DNA from: Deltaproteobacteria bacterium UBA2409
GTDB taxonomy: Bacteria; Bdellovibrionota_C; UBA2361; DDRT01
Direction: 5' to 3'
NCBI GenBank assembly: GCA_002343185.1
Contig: DDRT01000020.1
Coordinates: forward strand, 289,599-340,317
Length of the DNA stretch: 50,719 bases
Shown here: positions 40,809-49,197 of the stretch, piece by piece
Position numbering within the stretch: the first letter of the stretch is position 1
Layout: every line of letters starts with the position of its first letter
Position numbers and translations under genes: made by a program
The notes under the pieces: generated by a model
Seen by the model: the letters and a program-made list of their open reading frames with translations, nothing else
Database searches by the model: none
What the model was told of the DNA's origin: nothing

Positions 40809-41342
40809 ATGAGTGATTTTGAGCAGAAAGCTAAAAAAGCAGTTGAGCACTTAAAAGATCAGCTAAAAAAACTTAGAACAGGAAGAGCAACCACGGCGCT
40901 ACTTGAAGGCATTCAAGTTGAGTATTACGGCTCTATGGTTCCACTACTACAGCTTGGAATGATAAATGCTCCTGAGCCAAGGCTTCTTACTGTGCAGGTC
41001 TACGATCAAGGTGCAGTTGAAAATGTGGATAAAGCTATTAGAACTTCTGAGCTTGGATTATCTCCACAGAGAGAAGGAAATCTTTTAAGGGTCAATATCC
41101 CTTCTCTAAACGAAGAGAGAAGAAAAGAGCTTGTTAAAAAACTTGGCAAAATGGCAGAAGAGACCAAGGTTGCAATCAGAAACTTAAGACGAGAAGCGAT
41201 TGATGTTATTAAGAAACAGAAAGATGCTTCTGAGGATGAAAAGAAGCGAAATGAAACAGAGATTCAAAAAGTAACTGATAAATGGGTAGCAGAGGTTGAT
41301 GTAGTTATTGCTGCTAAAGAGAAAGAGGTCATGGAGGTGTGA
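40809..41342 (+). CDS. frr: Ribosome recycling factor
   Basis: A 177-aa factor that splits post-termination ribosomes with EF-G. It has the helical arm starts LKKLRTGRATTALLEGIQVE and YGSMVPLLQLGMINAPEPR, and the hinge regions SELGLSPQREGNLLRVNIPS and LNEERRKELVKKLGKMAEE. A few residues shorter than E. coli Frr (185 aa). No Shine-Dalgarno is seen before its ATG. Usually pyrH precedes it, but here the upstream neighbour is the repeat-flanked S23 block. It overlaps uppS by 4 bp. Confidence 0.96.
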   Translation: MSDFEQKAKKAVEHLKDQLKKLRTGRATTALLEGIQVEYYGSMVPLLQLGMINAPEPRLLTVQVYDQGAVENVDKAIRTSELGLSPQREGNLLRVNIPSLNEERRKELVKKLGKMAEETKVAIRNLRREAIDVIKKQKDASEDEKKRNETEIQKVTDKWVAEVDVVIAAKEKEVMEV

Positions 41343-42046
41343 CTAACCCCATTCCAAAGCACATAGCAATAATAATGGATGGAAATGGTCGTTGGGCAAA
41401 GCGAAGATTTCTGCCCAGAATTGAGGGACACAGAGCAGGTGGAAAATCTGTAAGGCGTGTAGTAGAGGCTGCAAGAGAGTTAGGTATTAGATATCTTACT
41501 CTTTACGCTTTTTCGACTGAAAACTGGACAAGACCTGAAGATGAGATCTCCGGGTTGATGAAGCTATTTATTGAGTACTTAAGAGGGGAGCTTCCTAACT
41601 TAGTCAAAAATAAAGTCAGATTAAGAACTATCGGTCAAAAAAACAGGTTCTCAAATGAGATTCAACTCATGATTGATGAGGCTGAAAATCAGACTAAAGA
41701 GGGGGCAGAGCTAGATCTAATCTTGGCTCTCTCGTATGGTGGAAGGCAGGAGATAATAGACGCAGTTAATTTGGCTATTAAAAACGGAAAGCCTGTTACA
41801 GAAGAGTCTTTTAGGAGATACTTATATGCTCCAGACGTACCAGACCCTGAACTGCTAATCAGGACAAGTGACGAACTCAGAATAAGCAATTTTCTTCTTT
41901 GGCAATCAGCCTATACTGAATTTGTTTACTCTCCAGTTCTTTGGCCCGATTTTGATAAAGATGAGTTTATTAGATGTATCGATGAATACAGAGATCGAGA
42001 GCGAAGATTTGGAGGAAGCGAATGGGTGAGCTCCAGTCACGGCTGA
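41339..42046 (+). CDS. uppS: Undecaprenyl diphosphate synthase (cis-prenyltransferase)
   Basis: A 235-aa enzyme that builds the C55 lipid carrier for peptidoglycan and surface polysaccharide. It has IAIIMDGNGRWAKRR with the catalytic Asp, GHRAGGKSVRRVV, LTLYAFSTENWTRP, and the C-terminal RTSDELRISNFLLWQSAYTE. All conserved regions are in place. The start is GTG at the 4-bp overlap with frr; an AUG would only occur after the conserved N-terminus, so GTG is correct. It overlaps cdsA by 25 bp. Confidence 0.96.
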   Translation: MTNPIPKHIAIIMDGNGRWAKRRFLPRIEGHRAGGKSVRRVVEAARELGIRYLTLYAFSTENWTRPEDEISGLMKLFIEYLRGELPNLVKNKVRLRTIGQKNRFSNEIQLMIDEAENQTKEGAELDLILALSYGGRQEIIDAVNLAIKNGKPVTEESFRRYLYAPDVPDPELLIRTSDELRISNFLLWQSAYTEFVYSPVLWPDFDKDEFIRCIDEYRDRERRFGGSEWVSSSHG

Positions 42047-42723
42047 AAGTTGGGTTACCTTTAGGGTTAGCCTCAATATTCTTTATTTTCTCGCCAGATC
42101 TTGGAATGCCCTGGTTATTTTATATTTTCGTATCCTTACTTGGTTTCATTTTACTAGTAGAAGTTAGTCGGTTATTAAAAGCGCCACTCAGTTATTATGT
42201 TGTTGGCTTAGGCTTGCCTATGCTTTTTCTTCCACCTGAAGGAGCACTGCTTTCTTTATTGATTATAGGAGCAACGAGAGCAGTTGATCCTTCAAAGGAA
42301 GAGGTTGCAGCTCTCTTCTCTCTATTGTTGATAGTAGGTGGTTTATCAAGCCTTCTGCTTATTCAAAATCCTAAACTTATTTTTACTTGTGTACTTTCAG
42401 TTTGTATAGCTGATATGGGGGCATATTTCGCTGGGAATTATTTTAAAGGACCAAAGCTCTCACCTTTGTCGCCTAACAAGACTTTAACTGGCCTTGCTGG
42501 GGGAGTGCTTTTAGGCTCAATCGTTTTTGGTCTTATTGATGGCAATTATGCACTTGGAGTTGCTATTACAATGGCCTCAGTTCTCTCAGATCTTCTTGAG
42601 TCCAGAATCAAAAGACTGCTCGAAGTAAAAGATATGGGAAGTTTTCTTGGGGCGCACGGAGGATTCTTCGATCGTGTTGATAGTCATCTTGGAGCCTGGA
42701 TAGTGCTTTATGTCTGGAACTAA
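42022..42723 (+). CDS. cdsA: Phosphatidate cytidylyltransferase
   Basis: A 233-aa membrane enzyme that makes CDP-diacylglycerol for phospholipid synthesis. It has about seven hydrophobic segments and the family signature near the C-terminus: SDLLESRIKRLLEVKDM, then GAHGGFFDRVDS, with the metal-binding Asp residues. It is shorter than most CdsA (about 270-285 aa), with fewer N-terminal residues, but the catalytic half is complete. The usual P of PGHGG is replaced by L, G by A-context (LGAHGG). GGAGG lies 6 bp before the ATG. Confidence 0.92.
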   Translation: MGELQSRLKVGLPLGLASIFFIFSPDLGMPWLFYIFVSLLGFILLVEVSRLLKAPLSYYVVGLGLPMLFLPPEGALLSLLIIGATRAVDPSKEEVAALFSLLLIVGGLSSLLLIQNPKLIFTCVLSVCIADMGAYFAGNYFKGPKLSPLSPNKTLTGLAGGVLLGSIVFGLIDGNYALGVAITMASVLSDLLESRIKRLLEVKDMGSFLGAHGGFFDRVDSHLGAWIVLYVWN

Positions 42724-43804
42724 AAAAATTTGCCTACTTGGGGCATCAGGTTCAATTGGATCCTCTACGCTCTCACTATTAAAGGAGTACAAAGAGAGAT
42801 TTAAGTTAGTTTCTATTAGTGTTCACGAAAATATAGATAAGCTTTACGAGATAATCTCTGAGTTCAGTCCTGATGTGGCAGTTGTGACTGGTAAAAAGGA
42901 TGTAGGAAATAAGATTGGCAACACTAGAATCTATTACAATGATTTTTCACCTGCTTTAGAGATATGCGATATAGTAGTCGCAGGAATCGTTGGAATTGCA
43001 GGACTTAGCCCGGTAATTCAAGCATTAAAGCTTGATAAAAGAGTTGCATTAGCAAATAAAGAAAGTATCGTTTGTGGGGGTAAGTTATTAAAGCAGATCA
43101 AATCTGGCGAAATTATCCCTATTGATAGTGAGCATGCCTCTATTTTTCAGTGTGTATCTGGAAGGTCTGATGTTGAAAAAGTTATTCTTACAGCTAGTGG
43201 CGGACCATTTTTAAACAGGACGAGAGAATCATTAAAAGACATAACAGTTAATGAGGCTCTAAATCATCCAACCTGGAAGATGGGTGGTAAAATTTCAATC
43301 GATTCTAGCACAATGGCAAATAAAGCACTTGAAGTTTTGGAAGCTCACTTTCTGTTTGGTGGTTTGCCCATTGAGATAATTATTCATCCTGAATCAATCG
43401 TTCACGGTGGAGCTATTTTGAGAGATGGGAGTTTTTTGGTTCATGGAAGCTACCCTGATATGAGAGCGCCGATTGCCTTTGGGCTCAGTTATCCGAAACT
43501 ATTGCCATCAGTTATGAAACCTCCGTTCCCACCCCCTAAAGTAACATTTTTTGAACTGGATCTAAAAAGATTCCCTTTACCCGGAATCGCAAAAGAGATT
43601 GTAAATGACCCAGGATTGTCATTAGTGTTTAACTCAGCAAATGAATGGGCGGTTTCTAACTTTCTAAGTGGTAAAATTAAATATCTCGATATTGAAGAAT
43701 CTATCTTTAAGGCACTCGCACACTTTGAAGGTGTAAAGTATGATTCATTAGATGAAGTGCTCGATATTGATATGAATGTACGTGGATGGTGTGAATGTTT
43801 ATAA
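42710..43804 (+). CDS. dxr: 1-deoxy-D-xylulose-5-phosphate reductoisomerase
   Basis: A 364-aa enzyme of the MEP isoprenoid pathway. It has the NADPH motif LGASGSIGSSTL at 9-20, LANKESIVCGG, DSEHASIFQC with metal ligands Asp and Glu, TASGGPF, and HPTWKMGGKISIDSSTMANK with the substrate Ser/Asn/Lys. Length is a little below the usual 380-400 aa. It makes the isoprenoid precursor that uppS consumes. Overlaps cdsA by 14 bp and rseP by 10 bp. Confidence 0.96.
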   Translation: MSGTKKICLLGASGSIGSSTLSLLKEYKERFKLVSISVHENIDKLYEIISEFSPDVAVVTGKKDVGNKIGNTRIYYNDFSPALEICDIVVAGIVGIAGLSPVIQALKLDKRVALANKESIVCGGKLLKQIKSGEIIPIDSEHASIFQCVSGRSDVEKVILTASGGPFLNRTRESLKDITVNEALNHPTWKMGGKISIDSSTMANKALEVLEAHFLFGGLPIEIIIHPESIVHGGAILRDGSFLVHGSYPDMRAPIAFGLSYPKLLPSVMKPPFPPPKVTFFELDLKRFPLPGIAKEIVNDPGLSLVFNSANEWAVSNFLSGKIKYLDIEESIFKALAHFEGVKYDSLDEVLDIDMNVRGWCECL

Positions 43805-44859
43805 TTATCGCGATTTTAATCTTAGGAATTCTAATCTTTGTCCATGAGCTAGGACACTTTTTGGTAGCTAAACTTTGTGGTGTAGGAGTCAGAGAGTTTG
43901 CAATTGGTTTTGGGCCAAAGGTAGTGCAATTTAAAGGAGGGGAAACTAGCTATACAATTAGAGCAATTCCTCTTGGAGGATTTGTCAGTATGATTGGTGA
44001 ATCCCATGAAGCAGATAGTGAACTAGAAGATCATAGAGGATCTTTTATCAGAAAGAACTATTTTCAAAAATTCTCGGTCGTATTTGCAGGCCCATTATTT
44101 AATCTTTTATTTGCAATCCTTGTGTCAGCTGGGTCTTTCTACGTTTATGGAGCAAATGAGCCTAGAGATGAACCGGTTATAGGAGCTGTAGCTCCAAAGA
44201 GTCCCGCAGAGGCTTCAGGTTTAAAGGAAGGTGACATTGTAAGATCCGTTAATGGAGTAGAAGTTACTACATGGGAAGGAATGGCTCAGCTAGTTGGCAG
44301 CTCAGAAAAAGTTGATCTGGTAATAGATAGAAATGGAGAACAACTTAACTTAACTCTTGCTCCAGAACTTGAGAAGATTGAAGAAGCAGTTATCCGTGGA
44401 GATAGTGAAAGTTCAAAAAAACGAATCGGAATTATAGCATCTTTTGATAGAGTGCCGGTTGATCTTTTAGAGTCATTTAAATATGCAGGACTTCAGGTAG
44501 CAGGAATTTCAATCATGACTGTTCGTGGGATCGGCGGAATGATTCAAGGTTTGATTTCGCCCGAGCATATTTCTGGACCGATATTTATAGTCTCCGAAGC
44601 TGCAAAGTCAGCAAAACGTGGCTTAGAGTACATGATGGATTTTATGGTTTTTTTAAGTGTGAGTCTTGCGCTCTTGAACCTTCTTCCTATTCCCATTTTA
44701 GATGGCGGTCACCTGGTTGTTTTTACAATTGAGGCTATAATTAGACGACCTATCAGTCTCAAAGTTCAGCAGATTGCAACGCAAGCAGGCTTTGCCTTTT
44801 TGATGGTGCTAACATTTTTCGCACTTAGTAATGATATTAAAAGATTGTTCTTAAGCTAG
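43795..44859 (+). CDS. rseP: Site-2 intramembrane zinc protease RseP
   Basis: A 354-aa membrane protease with the zinc motif HELGH at 17-21 in the first helix, one PDZ domain at about 115-190 (SPAEASGLKEGDIVRSVNGV), and the C-terminal NLLPIPILDGGHL with the third zinc ligand Asp. E. coli RseP has two PDZ domains; this shorter form has one, as is common outside gammaproteobacteria. It cleaves membrane-bound anti-sigma factors or signal-peptide remnants; the target here is unknown. Confidence 0.94.
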   Translation: MFIIIAILILGILIFVHELGHFLVAKLCGVGVREFAIGFGPKVVQFKGGETSYTIRAIPLGGFVSMIGESHEADSELEDHRGSFIRKNYFQKFSVVFAGPLFNLLFAILVSAGSFYVYGANEPRDEPVIGAVAPKSPAEASGLKEGDIVRSVNGVEVTTWEGMAQLVGSSEKVDLVIDRNGEQLNLTLAPELEKIEEAVIRGDSESSKKRIGIIASFDRVPVDLLESFKYAGLQVAGISIMTVRGIGGMIQGLISPEHISGPIFIVSEAAKSAKRGLEYMMDFMVFLSVSLALLNLLPIPILDGGHLVVFTIEAIIRRPISLKVQQIATQAGFAFLMVLTFFALSNDIKRLFLS

Positions 44860-44863
44860 TTCG

Positions 44864-45316
44864 ATGAAAATATTAGCCTTCGATGCAACTATTCCTTCAG
44901 TATCGATAAAGGATGGCGGTAAGATAGCTACAAGATTATTTAGTAGCTCAGATGAGATGAAGGCTGAGGTTGTAAAAGTTTTCGACAGTAGCTTTGATGA
45001 AATAAGAATATCCAAAGGACCAGGCAGTTTTACTGGTCTTAGAGTTGCTCATGCCCTTGCGTTGGGACTCAGCTTTTCTTCAGGTGTTCCAATTAGACAG
45101 ATGGATCTTAGTAAAGGAGATAAGCCTTTAGTGCTGCCTTTTAAGGGAACTGAGTTATTCTTACTTTGTAACGGTAAAGTCGATATAATCAACACTGGAG
45201 AACCTTTTAGTGGGGCTATTGCTGAGCTTCTTTTAAAAACTGAACATGGCGAGATCACTGATAATCCAGAGCCTTTTTATGGGGTAGAGACTTATTTTAA
45301 GGAACGATTGACATAG
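44864..45316 (+). CDS. tsaB: TsaB-like tRNA threonylcarbamoyladenosine protein, short form
   Basis: A 150-aa protein of the TsaB fold. It opens MKILAFDATIPSVSI and carries the hallmark KGPGSFTGLR at 51-60, followed by VAHALALGLSFSSGVP. TsaB normally has about 220-230 residues and works with TsaD and TsaE to make t6A37 on ANN-decoding tRNAs. Here the C-terminal half is much reduced, while the N-terminal half that binds TsaD is present. It is 4 bp after rseP, likely in the same transcript. A degraded gene is possible but the frame is clean. Confidence 0.8.
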   Translation: MKILAFDATIPSVSIKDGGKIATRLFSSSDEMKAEVVKVFDSSFDEIRISKGPGSFTGLRVAHALALGLSFSSGVPIRQMDLSKGDKPLVLPFKGTELFLLCNGKVDIINTGEPFSGAIAELLLKTEHGEITDNPEPFYGVETYFKERLT

Positions 45317-45392
45317 TCTCTAAATAGAAGTAAAAATCCAAAGTATCCCCCGTTCAATCCTTGTTTCCAATTAATGAAAAGGAGTTAATATT

Positions 45393-46766
45393 GTGAATAG
45401 ACCAGCCGGAAGGCATCATACAAAACCAAGAAGAAGACCTGTCGAAATTGTTGAAGATGTGGTTGAAGAGATAGTAGAAACAAATGGCAACCATGAAAAG
45501 GCCACTATGAATCTAAATGACTTAAAGCAGCTAAAACCTGAAGAGTTGATGAAGCTTGCAACAGACATGGAGATTGAAAGTGCCAATACACTTAGAAGGC
45601 AAGATCTAATATTTGCAATATTAACAGCTCAAGCAGAGTCAAATGGTGGAGTATCAGCTGAAGGCGTTCTTGAATGTCTACCGGATGGATTCGGATTTTT
45701 AAGAGCTCCTGACTTCAACTACTTACCTGGTTCAGATGATGTTTATGTTTCTCCTGCTCAGATAAGAAGATTTGGGCTAAAAACTGGAGATATAATTTCT
45801 GGGCTTATAAGACCTCCAAGAGAGAAAGAGGGTGAGAGATACTTTGCGCTTCTAAAAATTAATTCCGTAAACTTAGATGATGTTTCAGTATTAAAAACTA
45901 AAACTCATTTTGACAACTTAACTCCACTTTATCCTGAAGAACGATTAAATTTGGAAGGTAAGAAAGGAGGTCTTAGTGCACGAATTATCGATCTTTTCGC
46001 GCCAATAGGTAAGGGGCAAAGAGCCTTAATTACTGCACCTCCAAAGGCCGGAAAAACTATCCTTCTTCAGAATATTGCAAATGCAATAGTTGAAAACCAT
46101 CCAGAAGTTATTTTGATCGTGCTTTTGATCGATGAGCGTCCAGAGGAAGTAACAGATATGCAGAGATCTGTTAAGGCTGAGGTAGTTAGCTCAACTTTTG
46201 ATGAACCAGCTACAAGACACGTTCAGGTAGCAGAGATGGTGATCGAAAAAGCAAAAAGACTGGTAGAGCATAAACGGGATGTAGTTATCTTGTTAGATTC
46301 GATTACACGTCTAGCAAGAGCTTACAACACTGTAGTTCCACCATCCGGAAAAATACTCTCAGGAGGAGTTGATTCGAATGCTCTACATAAGCCAAAGCGA
46401 TTCTTTGGAGCTGCAAGAAATATTGAAGAAGGTGGTAGCTTGACGATAATTGGTACTGCTCTAATTGATACTGGCTCAAGAATGGACGAAGTTATCTTTG
46501 AGGAATTCAAAGGCACTGGAAACATGGAGCTTGTACTTGATAGAAAACTTGCTGAAAAAAGAGTCTACCCTGCAGTTGATCTAAATAAATCAGGCACTAG
46601 AAAAGAAGAGTTGCTACTTCAAAATGATGTACTACAAAAAGTATGGTTGCTTAGAAAAGTGCTTGCACCTCTTAATGCAGTTGAGGCTATGGATTGGCTT
46701 CAGAGCAAGATGGATGGAACTAAGAGCAATAAAGAGTTTCTTGATATGATGAAGGGTCAATCTTGA
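45393..46766 (+). CDS. rho: Transcription termination factor Rho
   Basis: A 457-aa hexameric RNA helicase. About 40 extra N-terminal residues (basic, then acidic) precede the Rho N-domain (LNDLKQLKPEELMKLATDME). Then come the RNA-binding GFGFLRAPDFNYLPGSDDVY region, Walker A APPKAGKT, LLIDERPEEVTDMQR, Walker B DVVILLDSITRLARAYN and the R-loop stretch GTGNMELVLDRKLAEKR. Start GTG with AAAAGGAG 9 bp upstream. Its end overlaps the next gene by 4 bp. Confidence 0.97.
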   Translation: MNRPAGRHHTKPRRRPVEIVEDVVEEIVETNGNHEKATMNLNDLKQLKPEELMKLATDMEIESANTLRRQDLIFAILTAQAESNGGVSAEGVLECLPDGFGFLRAPDFNYLPGSDDVYVSPAQIRRFGLKTGDIISGLIRPPREKEGERYFALLKINSVNLDDVSVLKTKTHFDNLTPLYPEERLNLEGKKGGLSARIIDLFAPIGKGQRALITAPPKAGKTILLQNIANAIVENHPEVILIVLLIDERPEEVTDMQRSVKAEVVSSTFDEPATRHVQVAEMVIEKAKRLVEHKRDVVILLDSITRLARAYNTVVPPSGKILSGGVDSNALHKPKRFFGAARNIEEGGSLTIIGTALIDTGSRMDEVIFEEFKGTGNMELVLDRKLAEKRVYPAVDLNKSGTRKEELLLQNDVLQKVWLLRKVLAPLNAVEAMDWLQSKMDGTKSNKEFLDMMKGQS

Positions 46767-48145
46767 GAGTTTTAGCAGTCGATGACAACATCGATGCTTT
46801 ATTTGTGCTAGAGGAGTTTCTCAAGGCACAAGGATACGAGGTTGTAACTGCCTCAGATGGTGACACTTCTCTTAAGATAATCTTAAGTAATTTTCCAGAT
46901 CTGGTTCTTTTAGATATCAATATGCCAGGGTTGAGCGGCTTAGAGGTTCTAAGAGCCGTTCGCGCACATCCTGAGGCGCGATATACGCCTATAATTCTTT
47001 TGACTGCTCGTGGAGAAACAGAAGAGATTGTCAAAGGTCTAGAAGCTGGAGCTGATGATTATATAGTTAAGCCTTATGATACTAAGGAACTTTTAGCGAG
47101 ACTAAAAGCAGCATCGAAGACTAAAGCACTCTATAGTGAGTTAAAAACTGCAAGAGCTAACGAAAAAAGGCTTGCTGACTCACTCGGAGGCGGATTTTCG
47201 AAGATAGCTGGTTCTGGTTTATCAGGAACTATAGAGACATTAAAAAAAGTTATCGATACGCCTGTTCCAATTCTGCTTTTAGGAGAAACTGGGACTGGTA
47301 AAGAGCTGTTCGCAAGAGCTATTCACTATGAAAGTAATAGATCTGAGAAACCATTTGTAACTCAAAATTGCGCAACTTTCTCTTCAACTCTTTTAGAGTC
47401 AGAGCTTTTTGGGCATGTTAAAGGCGCTTTCACAGATGCAGTCAAGGACAAAGATGGAGTTTTTACTTTAGCTGATAATGGAACTCTATTTCTTGACGAA
47501 ATAGGGGAGTTGCCACTACCGCTTCAAGCTAAACTTTTACGTGTCCTTCAAGAGGGTAAGTTCACACCAGTTGGAGACACAAAGGAGAGGACAGTATCAG
47601 TTAGGGTCGTAGCGGCAACTCATAGAGATCTCCCATCAATGATTAAGGCAGGAACATTCAGGGAGGATCTTTATTACAGGATTAATCTAATGCCGATCTC
47701 GATCCCACCACTCCGGGAGAGACGATCTGATATCCCATTGCTAGTTGAAATATTTTTATCAGAGGCTGAAGTAAAGTTTGGTAAGGGTAAGAAAAAGGTC
47801 AACCAGAAGTTTTTACAGTCACTTTGTGAGTATGATTGGCCTGGTAACGTTAGGCAGTTACAAAATGAGATCTACAGACTTTACCTACTATCTGAGGCTG
47901 ATATAAATGATCAATTCCTATCTCCAGAGATTCATCTTGATGAGTTTTCCGCTTTTTCTTTGTCTGCTGACGCAGACAATAGAGAAACATCCTCATTAAA
48001 AGATGCTTTAGCCAGCCTAGAGAAAAATCTTATAGAACGAGAGCTCAAGGCCTGTGAAGGTAATAAGAGCGAGGTAGCCAGAAAACTAGGAATTTCTCGC
48101 TCTAATTTAATTCAAAAAGTTCAGGCTTACGGTTTAGAGCCATAA
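46763..48145 (+). CDS. Sigma-54-dependent response regulator, NtrC family
   Basis: A 460-aa activator. The receiver domain (1-120) has DD at 7-8, phosphoacceptor D51 and K103. The AAA+ domain (145-385) has Walker A GETGTGKE at 174-181, GAFTDA at 221-226 (consensus GAFTGA, the sigma-54 contact), Walker B LFLDEIGEL and GNVRQLQNEIYRL. The Fis-type HTH (415-460) is EVARKLGISRSNLIQKVQAY. The linker at residues 400-406 is encoded by a copy of the dispersed hairpin. TTG start overlapping the rho stop (TTGA). No histidine kinase is adjacent. Flagellar or surface genes are plausible targets, not shown. Confidence 0.93.
   Translation: MRVLAVDDNIDALFVLEEFLKAQGYEVVTASDGDTSLKIILSNFPDLVLLDINMPGLSGLEVLRAVRAHPEARYTPIILLTARGETEEIVKGLEAGADDYIVKPYDTKELLARLKAASKTKALYSELKTARANEKRLADSLGGGFSKIAGSGLSGTIETLKKVIDTPVPILLLGETGTGKELFARAIHYESNRSEKPFVTQNCATFSSTLLESELFGHVKGAFTDAVKDKDGVFTLADNGTLFLDEIGELPLPLQAKLLRVLQEGKFTPVGDTKERTVSVRVVAATHRDLPSMIKAGTFREDLYYRINLMPISIPPLRERRSDIPLLVEIFLSEAEVKFGKGKKKVNQKFLQSLCEYDWPGNVRQLQNEIYRLYLLSEADINDQFLSPEIHLDEFSAFSLSADADNRETSSLKDALASLEKNLIERELKACEGNKSEVARKLGISRSNLIQKVQAYGLEP
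47961..47978 (+). repeat. Intragenic copy of the dispersed hairpin module
   Basis: TGTCTGC-TGAC-GCAGACA, a perfect 7-bp stem inside the sigma-54 regulator. It matches CGTCTGC-TGGC-GCAGACG of R1 and R4 except that the outer pair is T-A instead of C-G and one loop base differs. Flanks also agree (TTTTTCT before; AATAGAGAAACATCCTC resembling GACAGATCCTCC after). It is in frame and encodes residues LSADAD. Confidence 0.65.
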
Positions 48146-48187
48146 AACCACTTGCAAGGAAGCTACTCTTAGGAGTTCAATAGAAAT

Positions 48188-48853
48188 ATGAGGACTTTCC
48201 TCCTAGTTGATGATCTGATCTTTAAGACCCGTATTAAGGCTGCTGCTGTTGGGCATGAGTTTATATCAGTAAAAAAGATTGAGGATCTAAAGGAAATTAC
48301 CTCAGATGATAGAGTAGTGCTCGATCTGTCCTTCAAGAAATTTAACTGGAGGGAGGCTCTAAGATCTCTTCCTATTGAGACTAAAAGAATCGCATTTTTC
48401 CCCCATACTGCTGTTGAGCTACTCGAGGGAGCTGAAGAGTGTGGATTTCTAGATCCAATTCCTAGGTCAACTTTTGTAAAAGAGCTTCCCTCAATGTTTG
48501 GTCTCGGATATCTATCGATGATTTTTCTATTGTTACTTTTTGGCTCACTTGCCTATGCTGGATATTATATTCTTCCATGGCACTATGAGTATTACGAACT
48601 TCAGGCTCAGACAGATCAGTTAGTTCGAGTTGCTTCAATAGATAGTGATAAGGAGATCAGGCATAAGCTTAGAAATATGATGCGGGATTATGACCTTCCC
48701 TTTACAGTTGATGAAGTAAAAATCAGAAGAGGAAACGAGATAATTACGATTGAAGTAAGTTGGGAACGCGAGTTTGGGATTCCGTGGGGAGAGGAGTTTC
48801 ATCATCTGCATACTTTTCACTTTGATGTTTTTTCAGAAGCCCCAATAAGATAG
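48188..48853 (+). CDS. Receiver-like domain fused to a single-pass membrane protein, hypothetical
   Basis: A 221-aa protein. Residues 1-100 resemble a degenerate response-regulator receiver: MRTFLLVDDL with an acidic pair, VVLDLS at 43-48 in the phosphoacceptor place, RIAFFPH in the later strand. Residues about 107-128 are a membrane helix (YLSMIFLLLLFGSLAYAGYY), then a 90-residue domain (IRHKLRNMMRDYDLPFTVDE, VKIRRGNEIITIEVSWEREF) like small DUF4845-type proteins. The lysine expected in a receiver is not evident. It follows the sigma-54 regulator by 42 bp. Its last 110 bp overlap, antisense, the next gene. Confidence 0.65.
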   Translation: MRTFLLVDDLIFKTRIKAAAVGHEFISVKKIEDLKEITSDDRVVLDLSFKKFNWREALRSLPIETKRIAFFPHTAVELLEGAEECGFLDPIPRSTFVKELPSMFGLGYLSMIFLLLLFGSLAYAGYYILPWHYEYYELQAQTDQLVRVASIDSDKEIRHKLRNMMRDYDLPFTVDEVKIRRGNEIITIEVSWEREFGIPWGEEFHHLHTFHFDVFSEAPIR

Positions 48854-49178
48854 AGATATCTGTAGCAATCTGTTTAGCCTCTTCAATTGATATTGCTCTT
48901 CCTGGTACAAAAGCCGTAAATCTACCATTTTCGATCTCTATCTCTTCAATTTTACCGGGATTGAACTCATTAATTGGTAAGTTCTGACCACTTTCCCAGT
49001 GAAATGTGAGATCGCTCTTAGTCTCTATGAAAAGACCTAAAGGAGATAATCTGTTTAGAGAAAATTCAACCCCATTAATTTTAAAAACTCGCTTTTCAGG
49101 GTATAGGTATCCTTTTCGTTTTGGCAGAAGAAACAGTAAGCAGGCACCTATCAAGAGAGATTGTGATAGAGATAACAT
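48744..49178 (-). CDS. Small membrane-anchored protein, hypothetical
   Basis: A 144-aa protein with an N-terminal hydrophobic segment (SLSQSLLIGACLLFLLPKRK), then a soluble region with beta character (RVFKINGVEFSLNRLSPLGL) and a helical tail. No family recognised. The ATG at 49178 has AGAGGA about 8 bp upstream, supporting a real gene. It converges on the preceding gene with a 110-bp overlap of coding regions, and is divergent from the LD-carboxypeptidase, 19 bp away. Its 325 bp outside the overlap carry the clearest protein-like sequence. Confidence 0.55.
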   Translation of the reverse strand: MLSLSQSLLIGACLLFLLPKRKGYLYPEKRVFKINGVEFSLNRLSPLGLFIETKSDLTFHWESGQNLPINEFNPGKIEEIEIENGRFTAFVPGRAISIEEAKQIATDISILLGLLKKHQSEKYADDETPLPTESQTRVPNLLQS

Positions 49179-49197
49179 AACGATATCCTCTCAGGAG

